Positions 7,968 through 10,294 of a DNA stretch of 10,294 nucleotides are shown in pieces. A program made the position numbers and the translations under genes. Positions within the stretch are counted from its first letter, which is position 1, and every line of letters starts with the position of its first letter. Source of the DNA: Caryophanales bacterium UBA2253 (GTDB taxonomy: Bacteria > Bacillota_I > Bacilli_A > ML615J-28 > CAG-698); assembly GCA_002347755.1 (NCBI GenBank), contig DDXT01000046.1:1-10294 (forward strand), read 5' to 3'. Below the pieces are notes generated by a model that saw only the letters and a list, made by a program, of their open reading frames with translations, was not told the origin of the DNA and ran no database searches.

Positions 7968-8609
7968 ATGACTAACTTAATTAAATTCGGACTGATCATC
8001 GTTGCCTATGTTTTGGGATCGATCCCCTGGGGGTATTTGATCGGAAAAATGCGTGGAATCGATATTCGGGATCACGGAAGCAAAAACATCGGTGCTACCA
8101 ACGTCGGTCGAGTCCTTGGTTTCAAATATGCTTTCCTGGCCTTCTTCTTGGACACCCTAAAGGGGTTCTTGCTAGTTTTTCTTTTCCGATTTCAAATCAT
8201 TCCCCCGGAATATTGTTTTCTTTCCCCAATGGTTTACGGTTTGGCCTCCATCCTCGGTCATAGCTTTTCGATATTTCTAAAGTTCCGAGGTGGAAAAGCG
8301 GTGGCCACAACCGCCGGAGTGATCCTGGGTTTTACTCCCTGGCTCTTTGTCCTTGGAACCACCCTCTTCTTCGTTTTGGCCCTTTCAACCAGGCTGGTTT
8401 CCTTAAGTTCGCTTTTGGCCACGGGTTTCACGCTAATCATGTCTTTGGTTCTTTGCCTGCTGAAAACGGGTCCCTTTTCCGGTCTTCCATATGATTGGTA
8501 TTTCCCGCTTTTTCATTTGGCCATCTATGCAATCATCGTCTTTCGCCACCGCGAAAACATTAAAAGGCTGCTAAAGGGAACGGAATCAAAATTTTCTTTC
8601 AAAAAATAA
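7968..8609 (+). CDS. plsY: glycerol-3-phosphate acyltransferase PlsY
   Basis: This is a 213-residue polytopic membrane enzyme. It transfers the acyl group of acyl-phosphate (made by PlsX) to glycerol 3-phosphate, giving lysophosphatidic acid, the first step of phospholipid synthesis in most Gram-positive bacteria. The three family motifs are present. Motif 1 is GSIP (17-20), DIRDHGSKNIGATNVGR (32-48). Motif 2 is GHSFSIFLKFRGGKAVAT (97-114), including the glycine-rich acyl-phosphate loop. Motif 3 is HREN (194-197) near the C-terminus. Five or so hydrophobic segments separate them, and the length is normal (about 190-215). The gene stands alone, with its own promoter, divergent from parE; the same neighbourhood is seen in Bacillus (yneS beside parE-parC). 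It ends in a hairpin terminator shared with the convergent yneF-like gene. Confidence 0.96.
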   Translation: MTNLIKFGLIIVAYVLGSIPWGYLIGKMRGIDIRDHGSKNIGATNVGRVLGFKYAFLAFFLDTLKGFLLVFLFRFQIIPPEYCFLSPMVYGLASILGHSFSIFLKFRGGKAVATTAGVILGFTPWLFVLGTTLFFVLALSTRLVSLSSLLATGFTLIMSLVLCLLKTGPFSGLPYDWYFPLFHLAIYAIIVFRHRENIKRLLKGTESKFSFKK

Positions 8610-8612
8610 AAA

Positions 8613-8655
8613 AGCGCCATTCCGATGGGTTTGTTAACCCGATTCGGTTGGCGCT
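8613..8655. terminator. bidirectional terminator between plsY and yneF
   Basis: A long interrupted hairpin: AGCGCCA (8613-8619) pairs with TGGCGCT (8649-8655), CCGA (8622-8625) with TCGG (8644-8647), and GGGTT (8627-8631) with AACCC (8636-8640), around a TGTT loop. T-rich sequence follows on the plus strand (8656-8670) and a T run follows on the minus strand (8602-8612). It sits between converging genes, so it can end transcripts from both sides. Confidence 0.8.
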
Positions 8656-8664
8656 ATTTGCTTT

Positions 8665-8898
8665 TTATTTAGTTGTCTTGGCTTGATTCATTGACGACAT
8701 TACTTGCCTTACTTGCTTTTCCGATGGGGTTCTTCCCATTTGTTGCATCATGGCCCGAATCATCTTTTCATTGACCGGCGGATTTTTCTCCAAATACTTT
8801 GTGAAAACCTTTCGGGAGATAAAAAAGCCAGCCACCGCTCCAACGATCAATACTCCGAGAAGGATTAGCGAAAAAGCCCACCATGCGAGATTTACCAT
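8665..8898 (-). CDS. UPF0154 / YneF-family small membrane protein
   Basis: This is a 77-residue protein with one N-terminal membrane helix (about 5-27, LILLGVLIVGAVAGFFISRK) followed by a charged cytoplasmic tail. The tail motif KNPPVNEKMIRAMMQQMG (38-55) and TPSEKQVRQVMSSMN (57-71) are the hallmark of the YneF/UPF0154 family of Firmicutes and Mollicutes, whose molecular function I cannot state. The ATG at 8896-8898 is chosen because AAGGAG lies at 8907-8912, eight bases upstream. A GTG at 8905-8907 would extend the protein by three residues, but its first base is part of that ribosome binding site. It has its own promoter, divergent from the ferredoxin gene, and converges on plsY. Confidence 0.92.
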   Translation of the reverse strand: MVNLAWWAFSLILLGVLIVGAVAGFFISRKVFTKYLEKNPPVNEKMIRAMMQQMGRTPSEKQVRQVMSSMNQAKTTK

Positions 8899-8927
8899 TT
8901 GACTCACTCCTTTTTAAATATGTGTAT

Positions 8928-8956
8928 ATTTTACCATAAACCAATTAAAATTACAA
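8928..8956 (-). promoter_or_regulatory. yneF promoter with extended -10
   Basis: On the minus strand TTGTAA (8951-8956) is 17 bp from TAAAAT (8928-8933), preceded by TGG to form an extended -10. A start near 8921 leaves about 23 nt before the ATG at 8898. Confidence 0.65.
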
Positions 8957-8983
8957 GAAAAGTTTTATTTCTTAAAATAAATC

Positions 8984-9012
8984 TTTATTTTTCCGAGCAA
9001 ATATGATAAAAT
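8984..9012 (+). promoter_or_regulatory. ferredoxin promoter with extended -10
   Basis: TAAAAT (9007-9012) is preceded by TGA (9004-9006), giving an extended -10. The -35 match (TTTATT, 8984-8989, 17-bp spacing) is poor. It stands back to back with the yneF promoter. A dyad, AAGAAA (8955-8960) and TTTCTT (8968-8973), lies between the two. Confidence 0.55.
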
Positions 9013-9041
9013 AAGTTCGTCAAATATGGGAGGAATGAAAA

Positions 9042-9209
9042 ATGCCAAGATTAATTACTGATTCGTGCATAGCATGCGGGTCATGCCAAGCCGAATGCCC
9101 AGTCGAGTGCATCAAGGAGGGCGACATTTACGTCATTGATCCAGATGCTTGCATCGATTGCGGAGCTTGTCAAGAAGTTTGTCCGGTAGACGCCATTATT
9201 GAAAAATAA
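9042..9209 (+). CDS. 2[4Fe-4S] ferredoxin, clostridial type
   Basis: This is a 55-residue electron carrier with two [4Fe-4S] binding sets in the classical arrangement. C9, C12 and C15 plus C47-P form one cluster; C37, C40 and C43 plus C19-P form the other (CIACGSCQAECP and CIDCGACQEVCP). The two halves are visibly repeated. One extra cysteine, C23, lies after the first motif. The size matches soluble low-potential ferredoxins of anaerobes, which serve enzymes such as pyruvate:ferredoxin oxidoreductase and hydrogenase; its partner here is not shown. GGGAGG lies 8 nt before the ATG. The ATG at 9035 is out of frame. It is transcribed alone, between its own promoter and a strong terminator. The gene is short and could be missed with a length cut-off. 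Confidence 0.95.
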   Translation: MPRLITDSCIACGSCQAECPVECIKEGDIYVIDPDACIDCGACQEVCPVDAIIEK

Positions 9210-9223
9210 TGTTATAGTGATCA

Positions 9224-9251
9224 CAGGCTAATGAGAATTAGCCTGTTTTTT
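9224..9251 (+). terminator. ferredoxin terminator
   Basis: CAGGCTAAT (9224-9232) pairs perfectly with ATTAGCCTG (9237-9245) across a GAGA loop and is followed by six T (9246-9251). It is a textbook intrinsic terminator 14 bases after the ferredoxin stop. Confidence 0.92.
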
Positions 9252-9272
9252 CATTTTAATCGTTTTTAAATG

Positions 9273-9325
9273 AAAGCCCGCCCGACAATGCATTTTCAAA
9301 CTGCATTCAGCCAAGCGGGTTTTTT
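9273..9325. terminator. second hairpin, probable terminator for the NIF3-family gene on the minus strand
   Basis: CCCGC (9277-9281) pairs with GCGGG (9315-9319), extended by AAAG and TTTT through a G-U pair. An inner stem AATGCA (9287-9292) and TGCATT (9302-9307) makes a two-tier hairpin. On the plus strand it ends in T6 (9320-9325). On the minus strand it lies 44 bases past the readthrough stop of the NIF3-family gene and is followed by CTTTCATTT. It may work in both directions. Because the ferredoxin already has a terminator at 9224, its main use is probably for the minus strand. Confidence 0.6.
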
Positions 9326-9368
9326 CCCCATAATAAAGAATAAACCAAGTTTTTTGCCTTTTAATGGG

Positions 9369-9494
9369 TCATTGAATACTCACCAAGGGATCGGTATTGA
9401 CGCTGGAAACGAAAACCAGACCGTCCAATTTCAAATCTCTAACAATGGTTCCCCGAAGCGGGTAAAAGACCAATTTCTCGACTCCGTGATTGAC
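9369..9494 (-). pseudogene. continuation of the NIF3-family frame after the in-frame TAA
   Basis: Directly after the TAA at 9495-9497, the same frame stays open for 41 codons to a TGA at 9369-9371. It reads VNHGVEKLVFYPLRG, then DGLVFVSSVNTDPL. This is the expected NIF3 C-terminus, with the H-x-x-E metal ligands and a final TDP motif. With the stop replaced by an amino acid the protein would be 263 residues, the normal family size. The family usually has an acidic residue at the stop position (LID-GH..E), so a GAA-to-TAA change is the simplest origin. Readthrough, a recent null mutation or a sequence error are all possible. Confidence 0.7.
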
Positions 9495-10160
9495 TTAGAT
9501 GATCGCCAGATTGTGAAAGGCCGCCATTTGTGCGGCTGGCAGTTTCACTTCGCCGGTAACATAGCAATCGATCCCGGCGTTCAGAGCCGCTTCGATGTCT
9601 TCATCGTGGGCACCGCTTCCTCCAACCACGCCGATGGATCGGATGAGCCTTTCGGGATTCCCGATAAGCCGGAGGCCGGAAATGTGCAGAGCAACTTTGA
9701 TCTTTTGGGCCAAAGTCCCCAAAGAAATTTCCGGAATGTTTCCGTACCTTAAGAAATTGCCTTTGGCCGGACCATCGCTAATCTTGAAAGGTTTTTCGAT
9801 GCCAATCAAGTCCGCTAGGGTGTCATTTACGCCATCCTCCCCAACATCCAGATTGGTATGCATGGAAAAGAGAGAAATCTTGTGTCGCAACATCAGTTCC
9901 AAAATCAAACTTTTTTCAGATTTAAAAGACAGCGTAGTCAAAGGGCTAAGGAAGAAAGGATGATGAGTGATGATCAAATTGGCTCCCAGAGTCGCCGCTT
10001 CTTTCGCCACGTTGAGGGTGAGATCCAAACTCAAAAGCAGTTTATTCAAGTTTAGGTTCTCATCACCGATGATCAGTCCGATCCTTCCCCGATCATTGTC
10101 GATCGCATTTTCCTGGGGATACTTTTTGTCCAAATAAGCAACAACTTCTTTTATTAACAT
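9495..10160 (-). CDS. NIF3-family (YqfO/YbgI) metal-binding protein, C-terminus cut by an in-frame TAA
   Basis: The 221 residues up to the TAA follow the NIF3/DUF34 family: GLIIGD (28-33), SLDLT (44-48), ITHHPFF (64-70) with metal ligands H66 and H67, SMHTNLD (99-105) with H101 and D105, GVVGGSGA (177-184) and YVTGEVK (200-206). The family forms hexameric rings with a di-metal site; some members have been reported as GTP cyclohydrolase-like, but the role is not settled. Full-length forms without an inserted domain are about 260 residues. Here translation stops 40-odd residues early, before the conserved C-terminal HxxE metal ligands, although these are still encoded downstream. In the TGEVK motif the usual following His is Pro208. 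The ATG has no clear ribosome binding site, and AT-rich -10-like boxes lie only 11-21 bases upstream, so the mRNA may be nearly leaderless. Identity is confident; whether it is functional is open. Confidence 0.85.
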   Translation of the reverse strand: MLIKEVVAYLDKKYPQENAIDNDRGRIGLIIGDENLNLNKLLLSLDLTLNVAKEAATLGANLIITHHPFFLSPLTTLSFKSEKSLILELMLRHKISLFSMHTNLDVGEDGVNDTLADLIGIEKPFKISDGPAKGNFLRYGNIPEISLGTLAQKIKVALHISGLRLIGNPERLIRSIGVVGGSGAHDEDIEAALNAGIDCYVTGEVKLPAAQMAAFHNLAII

Positions 10161-10174
10161 AAAATCTGAGAGTA

Positions 10175-10250
10175 TATAATATCTTGTGGACTTTCAAAAA
10201 TGAAAAAAATTCAGTAAGGGGAATAAAAAGAGAAATCCTTTGTGTATAAT
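10175..10250 (+). promoter_or_regulatory. promoter candidates for the plus-strand gene at 10288
   Basis: A perfect TATAAT at 10245-10250 (context GTGTATAAT, much like the plsY -10 region) stands 37 bases before the ATG. No good -35 box is present at 17 bp (AATAAA). A second TATAAT at 10175-10180 overlaps the region that must also hold the promoter of the divergent NIF3-family gene. Confidence 0.45.
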
Positions 10251-10287
10251 AGAGTTTGAACACGCCACACACACAGGAGGATTTCCC

Positions 10288-10294
10288 ATGCTTG
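10288..10294 (+). CDS. start of an unidentified gene running off the window
   Basis: AGGAGG (10275-10280) lies 7 nt before an ATG at 10288, and a TATAAT at 10245-10250 is upstream. Only two codons and one base (Met-Leu) are visible, so nothing can be said about the product. The strong ribosome binding site is the whole case. Confidence 0.6.

Noticed and set aside
9252..9368. Riboswitch or small RNA around the two-tier hairpin after the ferredoxin
   Set aside because: The hairpin lies between convergent gene ends, not in a leader, and an ordinary terminator explains it.
9270..9752. Open frame of 160 codons on the plus strand beyond the ferredoxin
   Set aside because: It begins inside a terminator hairpin and lies opposite the NIF3-family gene; the composition is that of antisense coding sequence.

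Overview
The window reads as a piece of a low-GC Gram-positive chromosome. It has AGGAGG-type ribosome binding sites, sigma-A-like promoters (often with a TG-extended -10 box), a UPF0154/YneF protein, PlsY next to a parE-parC pair, and a clostridial-type 2[4Fe-4S] ferredoxin. TGA is used as a stop (parC and the PHP gene end on it) and TGG encodes Trp, so the code is standard. Together this suggests an anaerobic Firmicutes or Acholeplasma/Izemoplasma-like Mollicutes lineage rather than a Mycoplasma that reads TGA as Trp. That placement is inference.

Left edge (1-497, minus strand): the 5' part of an ISL3-type insertion sequence. It holds the N-terminal zinc-finger part of the transposase, a good promoter and, at the probable IS end, a 19-bp perfect inverted repeat followed by a T tract. 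The transposase has no normal start codon in frame. The best TTG plus Shine-Dalgarno combination is one base out of frame.

Main minus-strand block (7698 down to 567): parE and parC (topoisomerase IV, 8-nt overlap), then, after 108 bases without a convincing terminator, three tightly overlapping genes. These are a Fic-fold/winged-helix protein whose catalytic motif is destroyed, a PHP-domain phosphoesterase of the histidinol-phosphatase type, and a membrane-anchored TPR-like protein. A hairpin terminator closes the block at 532-555. Topoisomerase IV decatenates sister chromosomes. The three downstream genes have no known connection to it and look like a separate translationally coupled unit.

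Middle (7741-8898): an AT-rich divergent promoter region drives parE leftwards and plsY (phospholipid synthesis) rightwards. A bidirectional terminator separates plsY from the convergent yneF-like gene.

Right part (8899-10294): a second divergent region drives yneF and a 55-residue ferredoxin. Two hairpins follow the ferredoxin. On the minus strand lies a NIF3-family (YqfO/YbgI) gene with an in-frame TAA that cuts off the conserved C-terminal metal-binding motif. The reading frame continues recognisably for 41 codons after it. A further plus-strand gene starts at 10288 and runs off the window.

The main items worth a second look are the catalytically dead Fic-like regulator with its coupled PHP and TPR partners, the interrupted NIF3 gene, and the IS end. 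No tRNA, rRNA or CRISPR array was seen.
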